Shown here piece by piece: positions 46,860-58,865 of a stretch of DNA of 64,000 bases. Source of the stretch: Sternotherus odoratus (taxonomy: Eukaryota > Chordata > Testudines > Kinosternidae). The notes beneath the pieces were generated by a model that worked only from the letters and a program-made list of their open reading frames with translations, did no database searches and had not been told where the DNA came from. The position numbers and the translations under genes were made by a program. The stretch covers positions 249,931,644-249,995,643 of the forward strand of contig JAVMKO010000001.1 in assembly GCA_032164245.1 (NCBI GenBank), given 5' to 3'. Each line of letters starts with the position of its first letter. Position 1 is the stretch's first letter.

Positions 46860-46986
46860 CAGTGCTTAATTTGGGCTGAGGTTTGCCAGGCCTGAGCCCC
46901 GGCACTTCTAGGCTTGCCACATCAGTTATGAAAGTAAAAAAAACTGCTCGAGTCCCAGCAACTCTTTCATTACAAATTAAGCATTG
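46860..46986. mobile_element. hAT-type MITE, 127 bp
   Basis: Ends CAGTGCTTAATTTG and CAAATTAAGCATTG. Flanks ATCAAAAA and ATCACAAT agree at 6 of 8 bases. Confidence 0.75.
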
Positions 46987-47179
46987 ATCACAATGATCCA
47001 TTCTGGCCATGAGTTCCATGTTGTGGTAGCTTTAATATTATCACAGCTGTGCACATAAAACCAAAGTAAAGGCTGAGATAAAACTACAAGGGTCATAAAG
47101 CACACAGGGAAAAAAAAACCCTGCATTTTGTAAAAACAAAAAAAATCATCTTTGAGAGAGTGTAAGATAATGCACTTAC

Positions 47180-47238
47180 TTTCCTGTATCTGGTTCCTTC
47201 TGGTTTCATTTGGAGGTATCAAGACATATGCGCCTGTA
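47180..47238 (-). CDS. EPSTI1: EPSTI1 exon 2
   Basis: 59 nt: 1 nt, 19 codons, 1 nt. Acceptor CCATTCTAG, donor GTAAGT. It encodes TGAYVLIPPN then ETRRNQIQE, matching the mammalian segment with AYTLIAPN and RRNEIQ. It joins exon 1 to give His before the Thr. Confidence 0.93.
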
Positions 47239-47614
47239 CTAGAATGGAAAGAACATTGTTAATTACTGTCACATGAGTCTATGGATTCATTATTATCCTC
47301 TATTTCAATATGGAGCTTTAGAATTTGACAGAATAGCAACAAGGTTTAGAACAAAACTGGATGTATGATTTCTGCAGTAGAAATATACACAGGGATGCTT
47401 TCAATCACAAGCCATGCCGTATGTCATATGTGCCAAGTATAAGCTTTTCAGAAATACTCAGCAATGGCCTAACTCTGCTTATGAAAGTCCCACCCTCACA
47501 GCTTATATAACATCTTTCATTGCAAGATGTAGGAGACTATTTCCATAGATTTGCTACAAAACATTGTACAGTACATCCTGTCCATAAACATCAGTCAAAT
47601 GTTGTGCAATAGCA

Positions 47615-47700
47615 CTGTGTCCATCTTTGGCCTGTGCCTCAGTTTCTTCATCTATAAAATGGGGATAGTACATGACTGGTGTCATGAAGCTTAATGTTAG
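47615..47700 (-). repeat. MIR-like SINE fragment, antisense
   Basis: TGCCTCAGTTTCTTCATCTA and TAAAATGGGGATAGTA are the reverse of the MIR core. Confidence 0.65.
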
Positions 47701-48244
47701 GAAGGACTTTACATTTTCTGGGCATTTATTATTTTGTGGTAGTGCCTGAAAGCCTCCCCAACACATCCTGCAATCCAGAATGGATCCCAGTTGTGCTAGG
47801 GGATTAAAGAGATATTAAAGGAATGGGGCAAGGACAGAGGAGCACTGAGAGCAAGAAGAACAAGGAGAGGCAGGAGGTACTTAAGGAAAGCAACGGAAAA
47901 GGGGACAGGAAAAAAATAATCACGTAGAGCACCAATTGAAAAAAAGCAGTCTGCTGCCATATCAGCGTGATCCAGGGCTGGGAAATAATTTATGTCTGTT
48001 TAATTACCAATTTCTCTTTTAAGGCTTATTCTAGGAGGTGGATTAAATTTAAAACATTTAAACTAGTAAAGATGGAGCTGCAAACATTAATGGAGACAGC
48101 TAATACAATCCTTTCTTATCTTATTGTGATAGCCACTGAATATTTTCCATGCAGCCAAATACCTTAACAACTGGAGTGCTGCAAATTCAGTGGAAGCAGT
48201 ACGTACTGCATCATCACAAATGTGTTATAAGGTTGTGCAGATGA

Positions 48245-48511
48245 AAATTCACACCACAAAGGTTCAAAAAAGAACTAGGTAAGTGCATGGAGGATAGGTC
48301 CATCAATGGCTATCAGCCAGGATGGGCAGGGACAGTGTCCCTAGACTCTGTTTGCCAGAAGCTGGGAACGGGTGCCAGGGGATGGACCATTTCATGGTTT
48401 CCTGTTCTGTTCATTCCCTCTGGGGCACCTGGCATTGACCATTGTCAGAAGACCAGATACTGGGCTAGATGGACCTTTGGTCTGACCCAGTATGGCCGTT
48501 CTTATGTATTA
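48245..48511 (+). mobile_element. CR1 LINE tail
   Basis: AAAAAAGAACTAGGTAAG, CAATGGCTATCAGCCAGGA, GATGGACCTTTGGTCTGACC and GGCCGTTCTTATG. Well preserved, so probably one of the younger CR1 copies here. Confidence 0.92.
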
Positions 48512-51079
48512 TTGCATGTAAATTATTGACAAATTTAAGTCAAGTTTTCAAAGCTTATCCTTGTTTATTTAACACAACTTGTTATTCTTGATCATATTAC
48601 TGTAGGCTTCTCCAAGCATTCCCTTATTTGGCTGTATTTAAAAATGTTTATATTCCGAGCCCCCTCAACTAAGCTTGAATGCCATCTGCTCTACCCTTTG
48701 AAGGATTTGTTAGGTTTGTTTTTATGGTGTTTTACTAGCCAGATCTCATCTCAAGCGAAGATGTAGTCTGTTACATGAGTTTGTCAACTTCTTCCGTCCT
48801 ATTCTTGTTTCCTGTATCGTCTCTCCAAACATTGTCAAAGAAAATTATGTAAAGTTTCCTTTTTCAGAATGACTTCAGGGACTATGGTGATGAGCCCTAT
48901 AAAAGGTTGTGGATACAGATAGAGATACGAATTAGCCTATGGTAAGGCTCTGAAATTTCACAATATTATGGTTCCTCTCCTCTAGATCCCCAGTTTTTTA
49001 GAAAAACCTATATTAAAAGTATCTATGGAAAGAACGGTCATCAAATCCAAAAACACATATAAATCGCCATAAAAATGATCATTTTCTTAGTCTGACATTA
49101 CTACTGGTGCAAATGTATGGATCAGCAACAAATGCTTCAGTGCAAGGTACAAGAAATAAACGGCACCATAAAAGTCTATGCAGTTAAAAGGAGACTTCAA
49201 TAATATGAAAACCCATTTAGCTTTTAAGTTGATTTGGAAACCAGATGAAAGCTTCAAAATAAGTAGGAGAGAGGCAGATGTGGAGCAGGAAAGGGACAAA
49301 ACCAGACTTGAAGGAAGCCAAAGCTATCATATAGTGCATTGTTTATGAACTATCAGTTCAAAACAGGGTGAGGTAAACATCTTTTTGATTTCCCTTTACC
49401 AAAGTCTCTACGTACATACCTACCCCATGTATGTAGGTTACATTAGGAGTGTAGGGTTGGGATATCACTGATGAGGAGATACCAGGTGTGCTCCATTGGG
49501 AGTTGGTAAATGACTTGGTAACATTAGAGAAGACCCAGCTGAACAGTCACAGTGTGACTTTGGACACCTAAGGCCTACTGGAAGTCAGTCAGTGTGGAAA
49601 CTCAGGATCAAGGTCTAAGTCTCCAGTCCTGCAGTTACCATGGGTGTTCTTTAATGAGGTTCTGTACAGACACTGTAATGAACTCAGACTGTCAATTGCA
49701 GGATCGGGGCTTAAATCCATACACTAATTGGTTTTGCCTTTTCCTTGAGACCTGGGCATTAACTGTTAGAATTCCTTTCATAGAGAGGAAAACGTTTCAC
49801 TCTGTTTTAACCAGTTTGCAATCCCAGGTGTCAAACATATCCTCTCAGACACTCTGATCCTGCAAAGCCTTCAGAACCCTGTTTGCAAAAGGGCAATTTA
49901 ACATTCCAGTCAGTTTTCTGTTTATGCAGAATCTGAGCTACTGCAGTAACTGTATTTGGAAATGAGTTATCTTAATTGCCTTGCTGGAAATTAATGAAAT
50001 GTCCTAATTTTGAAGATTTCAAATGATCAATAGTACACACAATGTGGAGTATGAAAAAAATGGCATGAAACAAACAAAAACAAAAACCCAAGGAAAAAAA
50101 GCTTTTCTACTACTCAGGCTCCAAAATAATGATTTTTAAAAAAATTGTTTATTTTGTGCTTAATGAAAGAAATCTATTTTATTTTTTAAAAAACAAAACA
50201 CACACATTTTTCCTTGTAATGTCTTTTTAGAGTGAAAAAGGATGGGTTTCTCTCCCACTCCCATGATAAAGATCTGATTAATGAACTCTGAAAATCCTTG
50301 ATGGATTTTCTGAGATTTTCCCTGCAGAAACAGAGAAAATACATTTTCGCTGACTACTACTTTTGAGCAAACATTGACTTCTTTGATACTGGTCTGAGTA
50401 CGGTTCCTGAAACCACAATGTGCTTTCTTTTTAAAAAGAAAAAACTGTTGTCTACACAACCTCAAATTCCACATATTCTATAGGGGGAAAAAAGAAAAAG
50501 AGTATTTAACTATGTGGGAGCTGGTACATTATTTCAATTAGAGAAGATATGAAGAAAAGAAGGAAAAACCCCAGCAATGTTCAGTTTGATTTGCACCAAG
50601 TATACATACATAAGAGTATGTACCTTACTCTTGCAATAGTCCTGATGAAGGTGTACTTTAAATGTTTGTAGGACCTTGACCTTCATAACCTTAACTCTGC
50701 TTCCTTATTCATAGTTGTTTAAAATACAACATAGGACTGTTTTGGTTGCACAGGTCCTATTTTGCCAGATGGCACCCATTGATAATTTTGCATATTAATT
50801 TTTGCCATTTGGCTGGGAAATTCTCACATTACCTGGCAAGGGACAATGTGAGCAGCAGCATTAGCACTACCCTCACAGAGCCATGCTAATGCAATTGGAA
50901 TGGTTACTTTTGCATCTCTTCAAAATGTTATTGGTTATTTCCAGAGCAAGCATTTCCAGTTCTATAGTATATGCACCAATACAAAATGGCTGCAAGCCAG
51001 TGATTCCACTCTTCATGGCACTAGATGAGCTCATCTGATGTTCAGTTTGCAGGAAGAGACAAACATGATAATCCAAGGG

Positions 51080-51300
51080 AGAGCATCACAAATTATTAAA
51101 GGCCTGGAAAAATAAGATGTGGACAGGTTCAGTCCAGAGAAAAGAGACTTGGGGAAGACATTATAATGGTCAACAGGAATACTATAAAGAGGACAAGAAT
51201 CATTTATTCTCATTAGTTAGTGGAAACAAACAGAAAAATGGGCTTAAACTTCAGCAGAGAAAGTTTACATGAAACACCGCATTAAGGAAGATGAAGGCTA
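51080..51300 (+). mobile_element. CR1 LINE fragment, decayed
   Basis: AGTCCAGAGAAAAGAGACTT, ATTATAATGGTCAACAGG and GGGCTTAAACTTCAGCAGAG follow the CR1 3' order. Confidence 0.6.
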
Positions 51301-51881
51301 GTTTACTAAAAGGATCAAACGGTCAAGGAGAGTTGTAACATCACCATCAAGATGACTCACAGGTGGACTTAGCATTCAATTGTCAGGCACTGCTGAAGAA
51401 TATCCCACTTCTTAAGTCACATATATACAGCTGCTGAGCCAGCCGTTAGAGGACACCAACCACACATGAAGCTGTCACCAACCTGCTAAACCAGACATTT
51501 TCCCCAAAGTGAGTCTGTGCTAGCAGTGACCTGCAGCTGTCTGTTTCCCATTAAATGGAGTTAGCTGCAATGGATAACTGAAAATTACAGCGCTCAGTCC
51601 CAATCCTTACAAACAGATCTGTGTACACAGACACCCTGAGGTTAACAGGGCTCTGAGAGGGCACAAGCGTTCAGCAGTATAGATCCATTCACAGGTGTGG
51701 GTCTCATCGATTTATCCCCGCATCATTGGACAAATCCGGCAGTCTTAGTGAAAACTCCCACCAAAATAAACTAAGAGGGTTGTTTGCTGAGGCACTGATC
51801 TCCCAACCCCTAAAATAAGAGACTGTCAGCCAGTCAGCCACTGTCTCTTCTCCAGGAACTCCTTTAGGGGAGCATCGAGAG

Positions 51882-52287
51882 CATGCGTGGCCAAACTACG
51901 GCTCATGAGCCACATGCTGCTCTTTCTCAATTAAAATGTGGCTTGAGGAACCCCCCACATCCTTCCATTTTCCACCTACCACACTATGCGGGGGCGCCTG
52001 GGGCTTTTACCCTGCAGTGGATAGTAGGGCTAGGGGCTTCTGCCCAGTGGGGGTGGGGGGAAGGGTTCTATCAGCTTTAGCCCCCTGGAGACACCTGCCA
52101 GGGCCCAGAATTTCAGCCCATTAGAAGGTGCTTGGTGAAACTCAGCGAGGCAGGCGCCTCCTTGGGGTTAAAGCCCTTAGCCCCACCACAGTGCAGAACC
52201 GTTGAGCCCTGGGAGGTGCACCCAGCTCTTGAACTTCTGAAGATTGTGGTATGTGGCTCGGAGGATCAGTAAGTTTGGCCACCTCTG
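51882..52287. mobile_element. hAT-type MITE, about 406 bp
   Basis: Left end CATGCGTGGCCAAACTACGG, right end AGTTTGGCCACCTCTG. Flanks ATCGAGAG and TTCGAGTT share the five bases TCGAG. Same superfamily ends as 57957-58390. Confidence 0.78.
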
Positions 52288-52769
52288 TTCGAGTTTCCAA
52301 ACAGAACAAAACAGCAGTAGCAAAATAAAGGAGGCAACAACAGATAGTCCCCAGTCATACAGACCAGTGGGCAGGGCTCCAACTCACACCCAGCTGTCTC
52401 CCTTCTGGTAGGACAGAGTTTACTGCTCCTATATTAACTTTTTAGGATCTGGGGTAGACAGTGCCTTTGTACCAAGTCACTAGGGTGTCTTGCCGGAGTA
52501 AGGCTTAAGAAAGGACAGGATTCAGCCCTGAACAGAGGAGCCTTTTACATAGGGAAAGGGATCTGAAGGAGAGGAAACAAAAGAGGAGAGAAGAAAAAAG
52601 TGTGAGTGGCAGCATCAAGAGTTGTGGTCGTCACATTATATTCAGTGCCACTTTTCTTCTGTATAGTTCTCTAGGACTCACAGATATGTTCACGTTATAT
52701 AAAACAGAGAAATGAGGTCATCTAAAATACATTTTGTCAAGGGTTCCCACCCCACTCTGAACTCTAGGG

Positions 52770-52979
52770 CAGTGATCCCCAACCTTTTTTGCACGGACCG
52801 TATTTTTTTTTTCTTCGCCGCCGCGGACCGGCTGTATGTCCGCCGAAAAGCCGCCGAATTCACTCCGAAAAGTGAAACTGCGGCTTTTCGGCGGACACTT
52901 CCGGGAACGCGTCCGCGGCCCGGTAGCGATCGATCCACGGCCCGGTACCGGTCCGCGGCCCGGGGGTTGGGGACCACTG
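52770..52979. mobile_element. hAT-type MITE, 210 bp, CpG-rich
   Basis: Left end CAGTGATCCCCAACCTTTTT, right end GGGGTTGGGGACCACTG. Exact 8-bp duplication CTCTAGGG at 52762-52769 and 52980-52987. Inside, TGTCCGCCGAAAAGCCGC pairs with GCGGCTTTTCGGCGGACA. The CpG content is still high, so the copy is probably young or lightly methylated. Confidence 0.92.
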
Positions 52980-52994
52980 CTCTAGGGTACAGAT

Positions 52995-53760
52995 GTGGGG
53001 ACCTACATGAAAAGACCCCCTAGCCTTATTTTACCAGCTTAGGTTAAAACTTTCCCCAAGAAACAAGTTTCTCCTGTATCTGGAACAGTATGCTGCCACC
53101 ATCAAGCATACCCCAAGAACTAGGGGCAGGGCCACTTGGAGTCCCTCCTCTTTCCTCAAAATCCCCCAAGCCTATACTCCCCTTCCTGAGAAAGGCTTCA
53201 GAAAAACCCCTCACCAATTCTGCTAGTTGAGCCTGATCCAAAAGCCCTGGATCTATACAATGGAAAACAAAGCAGTCAGATCCTTAAAAGAAGAATTTTA
53301 ATTAAAGGAAAATGAGAGATATTTTGTTTCTCTATAGGAATCAGTGGAAACACACTTTACACTCACGAAAAGAATCAAAGAAAACAAAACCCACACCACA
53401 GAGGGGGATACCTCTGTGGAGTTTCAAAATTACAGAAAAAACAGGGATATTTACCTAAAAACCTGAGAAATTCACAAGTGAGAAAAATATAAAAGTTAAA
53501 CCGCCTTGCCTGGCTATTTACTTACTCCTTGTGCTGCTTAGAAATATAGAATTAGATGAAGAGAAGAAACTGGACTGGCTCCTTTGAAATCCCTAAAGTG
53601 AACAAGTCACAGAAAGCACACACAACAAAATCCTTCCCTCCCCCAGATTTGAAAGTAACTTTGGTCCCCATTGGTCCTTTTGGTCAGGTGCCAACCAGGT
53701 TCTTTTAGCTTCTTAACCAGATAAGCAGGAATTCTAGGCTACTTTATGATTATGACACAC
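52995..53760 (-). mobile_element. LTR-like repeat, antisense
   Basis: Words such as CAAGAAACAAGTTTCTCCTG, AACAGTATGCTGCCACCA and GGTGCCAACCAGGTTC match an LTR family I associate with turtle genomes. The ends are not resolved. Confidence 0.45.
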
Positions 53761-54358
53761 TTACTGGAAGGTTGCAACCTAACACATAAGAACAAATAGG
53801 AGAGGAACAAACGATCAAGCAAGCTGGACCCTAAGGCAGAGATACACAACTCACTAACCTTGCCTTTGGCTGGCTCTTTGCACCTTGACTGCAGAAAAAC
53901 CGAGATTGCATACTTCCCTACAGAAACCCCTAGCCTGCAAGCAGAGCCAGGGGGAGGGGGAAGAGAGAGAATCTAAAATGATAGCTTCTAATTTTAAGAC
54001 ATTTTTCAATACACCATAGTCACTAAAGCTTATAGGTGACCTACCAAATTTGGAGATTGTGGTCTAAGTCATAAACCTGGTATCCAGCATTGAACTTTGG
54101 GGAGTAGCAGGGGAAAGCTTAGATCCCAGGGTTTGCTTCAGGACCATCTCCAGACAAACTGTGATAGTCTAGTGAACTACCAAGCACACAGTTTAAGATT
54201 GGGGAGACATCACCATGATTTCATTGAGTAACTGCTCTCTGCAGTTGAGGTCATTTGAATGCCAACAGTGAAAGGAAATATTTACATCCATGCTTCCCTG
54301 GGGAAACTGATTCAGGGGATGGATTAGATGTCTCACTAGCCAATGACAACTATGAGTG

Positions 54359-54740
54359 TAGGATTGCCACCTAGCTGGTTTTTACCCAATCTGGTTTTTG
54401 GCTCCTGTGGGCAGGTGCCATAATTAGGGTTGCCATGTTCCTATTTTTTGACCAGAAAGTCCAGTCCAAAGAGAACCTGGCAACCTTAAATGGCAGCTGA
54501 ACTAAAAGGACGGTTACCGCAGAGTGGGGGGAGGCCCTCAGTCATTAATCCACACCAGCCCTTGTTGAGACAGGGCTGCCTCCTACCTGTAGGCAGGTTC
54601 CTTGAGACAATCCAGCAAGTAACCATGGGAGGTGGAGGCGAGGAGCAAGCAATGGGGGCACGGATTTGGGGGGTAAGAAGCAGGACAGGGCAGGTTCTCA
54701 AGAGTCCAGTTACCAGCAATTAGAAAGGTGACAACCCTAT
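54359..54740. mobile_element. MITE with TAGGGTTGCC ends, possibly two overlapping copies
   Basis: TAGGGTTGCCATG at 54424 faces GTGACAACCCTAT ending at 54740. A further TAGGATTGCCACC at 54359 suggests a second, truncated copy next to it. Confidence 0.5.
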
Positions 54741-57322
54741 AGGAGCACGATCCCGAAAGGTGCAGTGATGGGAGATTTACTTGTGAATGGAATACAGAAT
54801 TAGGCCCTAAACAACAAAACAGTAGTAAAATAAAGGCAGCCGCTACAAAGAGAGTCTCCAGAGTCATACAGACCAGTGGAGATTCAAAGGATTCTGGAAC
54901 TCACTGAATAGCATCTGGCAGTTGCAGAGGACAGTGGTCTACGGGAATGTTTTGAAGAGCCTCTTGCCTCCAGTTTAATGGACTCATTTTCAGAACCTTT
55001 AAAATCTCAACTTAGACAAATGGAAAATAAAACTGCAGTCTTTGTGCAAGTAGCTTTCTATTGGCAACAGATTGAAGCGTACAGATTTTTTTATTGAGCA
55101 TAAAAATGGAAAGAAGAGGGTTTTTAACTGTAAATGCTAAGTATAAGAATTCTGTAAACAAGTGTTCCACTGTTTCCTTTCTCTTTTCATCCTGCATGGC
55201 AAGGAATGTCTGTACAACGTCATGTCTTTGGATTTTATGATAGCAGGTTTGTTTTTTTGATGGTGGATTTTATTGGAAACTATTTTACACATTGTCAGAT
55301 TATTTTTTTTTTAGAAAAAGTCAAGGCTGGTTGCTGAACAAAAGGGGCCATCACAACCTTTTTCTTTCTTAGTCACTTGACTAAATCAGCAAAAGGTAAA
55401 AAATGAAAGGGTTGCAGTATATTTTTTCAGGATAAGCTTTTGTTCCAAGTTTGTTCTGAACAGATACAATTTGGATATAAACATTTACAAGGAAATGTAA
55501 CCTCACAGCATGTTACAGACAAAGTCAAGCAACCTGATAAGCACAAACTGACTGTAGCAAGTAATAGGGGTTTTCAAGTTCTCCTCGCCCTGTTGATTCA
55601 TTGTTTCCCTACTTCGGCTTTCAAAGATATTCTATAGGGCTTTGGCCAGGCACTTCAGTTTCATTTCCAAATTGAACTTGAACAGACAAATTGCTGGCTA
55701 AATTCCAGATGATCCCCTCCCATATCCAGGCATCCTGATGGAACAGACACGGCTTGAAAGATTTTACTTTGATTATTCTTCAAAATACCTTAGTAGCACA
55801 GAGCTAGAAAGACAGTCATAGGATTTCCCAAACTTCCAGGTGTAAGAAGTGTTCCTGGCATGCAAAGAACAGGACGTGACCAGAATGCCTCTGCATTCTA
55901 GCTATTCCCAGCTGCTAGAAAAATCCCCTGAGCTCATAGTTATCTGGGTGTTAATTAGAGCAGGCTTCTAACTATTTTAATTTATGCTACAGGCTGAATT
56001 GATCCCTGGCTGGCCCCAGAATAGAGCAAGAATTAAAAAGGTGGGATAAACTGTCTTTGTCTTGCCTGTTTCTAATTTTGAAAGAGGCCAGAAGTTAATC
56101 AGATTCATGACTGCATGATTATCTTCCCAAACACAAGATAACTTATGTGAAGTTATCCTGATATAAATAGCCCATACATACTAAGAGTAGATCATTTTAC
56201 AACTTGTTAGATGTTCAAGCATTCAACATTAGAAAATGAGAGAATTAAAATAAAAAGTGAAACTTCCAACTAGTGTTTATGATCTTTTATCCAACCATTG
56301 TCCCATGTTAGCTCCACTCCTTTTCCCCTTTGAGTTTCAGTAAAAGAAAGGAAACTGAAACAGCTTCTTGTCTGCAGTACTAATTTAAACCAGCTGCACT
56401 TTGAACAAAATGGAAAAACAGGAAGATCAACAGAATAGTTAGCATTATTAACGGTGTGAAGTGTAGAAATAACATGGAAACAAAAAATAATTAAAATTTG
56501 GGTGAAAAAAATGGAAGTGATTAATAGTTTTGCCCAGCTAAGCATATTATATATATAAAGTAGGTGCATATGCAGAGACAGAACATACAGCCTGCAGAAG
56601 ATCTAATCACAATCACTGGAAGTTAAAATTAGAGAGGGCTGGAACCCAGTTAGGTTTAAACTATAGCTCAGGGCTTAGGCTTAGGCTTTACATTTGTCAC
56701 AGTTAGGCATTTACAAACTGATCTTCAATTCCTGCCATCATGGGTTGCATCCAAACTGCATAAGGAAATCAGCTCTAGCTCAGAACCAAAGTTGATTTTT
56801 TTTTGGATCTGGCAGTCTGTATCCATCTCCTGTGACTAAATTTAGGTGGAAAAGCTAATCAGAATTGGCTTTGAAATTCCAGTTCAAGACCTTCTTTAGT
56901 CCATACATGTATTGATAATGTATGCAATGCCATCTGCTTAGAAACAGATAGCAATAGGAGATACATACCAAATTCTGCAAGCCCACTGCACATAATACAC
57001 ACACAATGCTTATGTTTTTATATTAGCATATTAAGTACATGTGAATGGTTGCACAGCAATATTATCTCTGAACCATATCTCCAGAGTCTTCATAAGAGCT
57101 CAGCTCTCATTCAGGAACCAATATAAGTGGTCAGAATCTCAGAAAAGTTAAGGGCCAAGCATTTTGAATATCTAACCCTAAACTCTTCAAACAACAATCT
57201 TCTTCTATACCCACATCCTTTATATAAATGCATACATAGAGTCAGGTGAAAAACTAGCACTTAAGGCTCATAGTATTATTGCATAAATACATCCAAACTT
57301 GGCTAAACCAGTTGTTACTTAC

Positions 57323-57510
57323 TGCTGCTCCTGCCAAGTTGTTTTTTGGCACTCCGGCTGTTCTGCAGAAGTCAGGTCCCCTCTGGAATTTTCAGCTCTC
57401 TCCTTTAGCCCAGAGTTCTCCCACTCCTGGGAACCCCTAGAATAGGAGGTGGTGGAAGCAGCAGCCACCCTGCGCCTGCTGTCCTTTTCCCATCCTGTTG
57501 CCCCATACAT
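57323..57510 (-). CDS. EPSTI1: EPSTI1 exon 1 (start codon)
   Basis: 188 nt, 62 codons plus 2 nt, ATG at 57510 and donor GTAAGT. The protein starts MYGATGWEKDSRRRVAAAS. It is Ser/Glu-rich and predicted disordered, and it does not resemble the mammalian N-terminus, which also evolves quickly. The support is the good donor with correct phase into exon 2, the open frame and the promoter elements just upstream. A at -3 gives a fair start context. A later exon-1 ATG was not seen in frame. Confidence 0.8.
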
Positions 57511-57740
57511 AGTTAGTGTCCTGTCTTGTCAAAGGCAGCTGTAAATCCAGCCCAGCCCAGCCCAGCCAGGGGCTTCTGATAACAAAACAAGGAACCAGGA
57601 AAGGAAAGAAAAAACTGCTAAGTTGCAGGCAGTTGGTTTCAATTTCTTATAAGACCGCCCCAATTAACCAGCTCCTTCCTGCTCCGACACATGCAGGAGC
57701 ACTTCCTCTTCCTCATTCACCCAATTACCTCTCCCCCACC
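57511..57740 (-). promoter_or_regulatory. EPSTI1: Putative EPSTI1 promoter and 5' UTR
   Basis: Read on the minus strand toward exon 1: a PU.1/ETS-like GAGGAAGTG at about 57701-57709, a GC box GGGGCGG at about 57656-57662, TTATAAG at about 57646-57652, the ISRE core, and then about 125 bp to the ATG. The transcription start is not known. Confidence 0.6.
57636..57646 (-). promoter_or_regulatory. EPSTI1: ISRE core GAAANNGAAAC
   Basis: The minus strand reads GAAATTGAAAC, an exact fit to the interferon-stimulated response element core bound by ISGF3 and IRF proteins. It lies 126-136 bp upstream of the ATG. Confidence 0.7.
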
Positions 57741-57956
57741 TGAAGCTGATCACTTGAGTGACAAGGGTACACAAGGTAACTGGGGTTCACCGATAGGAAG
57801 CTTTTTTGCTCTTCATTCTAATAGCCCAGCCGGGTGATAGTTTGTACGGCCTCAGCTCTCTGAATTAACATATCTGAAATATCTAAAGTAGGGGTTGGGT
57901 AAAAGCTAGATCCCTTTAATTGTTGACCTCAGTGCCCCAAATTACACTACCTAACT
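57741..57956. other. Upstream flank
   Basis: About 215 bp between promoter and the first upstream MITE; nothing else recognised. Confidence 0.5.
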
Positions 57957-58390
57957 CAGGAGTGGCCAACCTGAGCCTGAGGAGCCAGAATTTACCAATG
58001 TACATTGCCAAAGAGCCACAGTAATATGTCAGCAGCCCCCCATCACTGTCCCCTCCCCCTGCTCCCAGCACCTCCTGCCCACCGGCAGCCCCTCCAATCA
58101 GTGCCTCCCCCTCTCTCCCTGCACCTCCCAATCAGATGTTTCATGGCATGCAGGAGGCTGGGGGAAAGGGGGAGGAGCAAGGGCATTACAGGCTCAGGGG
58201 AGGGGCAGGAAGGGGTTGAGCGGGGGGCAGGGTCTGTGGCAGAGCCAGGAGGTTGAGCAATGAGCACCCCTGGCACACTGGATAATTGGCACCTGTCGCT
58301 CCGGCCCTGGAGTAGGTGCCTATACAAGGAGCCGCATATTAACTTCTAAAGAGCTGCATGTGGCTCTGGAGCCACAGGTTGGCCACCCCG
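57957..58390. mobile_element. hAT-type MITE, 434 bp
   Basis: Left end CAGGAGTGGCCAACCTG, right end CAGGTTGGCCACCCCG. Exact 8-bp duplication ACCTAACT at 57949-57956 and 58391-58398. The interior is C-rich, then G-rich. Confidence 0.93.
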
Positions 58391-58419
58391 ACCTAACTAG
58401 AGAGTATGTCTAACTTTTT

Positions 58420-58569
58420 AGACTTCCTTAGAGGTTTTTAAGGTCAGGCTTGATAAAGCCCTGGCTGGGATGATTTAGTTGGGGATTGGTCCTGCTTTAA
58501 GCAGGGGGTTGGACTAGATGACCTCCTGAGGTCCCTTCTAACCCTGATATTCTATGATTCTATTATTCT
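58420..58569 (+). mobile_element. CR1 LINE 3' tail with terminal octamer-like repeats
   Basis: GGACTAGATGACCTCCTGAG and GTCCCTTCTAACCCTGATAT, then ATTCTATGATTCTATTATTC, the short direct repeats that end many CR1 copies. Confidence 0.9.
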
Positions 58570-58865
58570 TTTCCTACTGCATCAATAAAACCTGGCCCCT
58601 GACAAATCCTGGTGCAACAGTGTTGCAGTATCCAATATCTGGGTCCTGATAGAGCCAGGAGATATTTGGCTCCAGTCCTCCTAATTTTACTGACTGAAGA
58701 AAGAACAAATGTAGATACTCTTCTTGAGCAGGCCTTTTTAGGAACCCCCCTGCGTGCCCCTTATGTGGAAGAGGCTATAAAAGGTGCCCCAAACATAGAC
58801 TATCCCACCATACCTGACTGGATAACCATGTCCAGAGGGAACACTCCCACTGTAGTCAAAGAACA

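Larger units (their letters stand above)
43693..47179 (-). other. EPSTI1: EPSTI1 intron 2
   Basis: 3.5 kb with a palindromic MITE (44611-44692), a foldback element (45870-45967) and a 127-bp hAT MITE (46860-46986). The rest is unrecognised. Confidence 0.85.
47239..57322 (-). other. EPSTI1: EPSTI1 intron 1
   Basis: 10.1 kb. Repeats: MIR-like (47615-47700), CR1 (48245-48511 and 51080-51300), hAT MITEs (51882-52287 and 52770-52979), LTR-like (52995-53760) and a MITE (54359-54740). The stretches 48550-51070 and 54900-57300 show nothing recognised. Confidence 0.85.
5940..57510 (-). other. EPSTI1: EPSTI1 gene span (coding exons 1 to 9)
   Basis: Eight exons on the minus strand give one continuous reading frame apart from one missing exon between exons 6 and 8. 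Exon joins by phase: exon 1 ends with 2 nt, exon 2 starts with 1 and ends with 1, exon 3 starts with 2 and ends with 1, exon 4 starts with 2, exons 5 and 8 are whole codons, and exons 6 and 9 end with 2 nt. All introns are GT-AG. The protein aligns along its length with mammalian EPSTI1 as I remember it (for example NLERWKEQ, LLQSKYQQK, RRLQEMKAEQ). EPSTI1 is an interferon-induced coiled-coil protein linked to immune cells and to epithelial-stromal signalling. About 51 kb of gene, very intron-rich in transposons. Confidence 0.9.
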
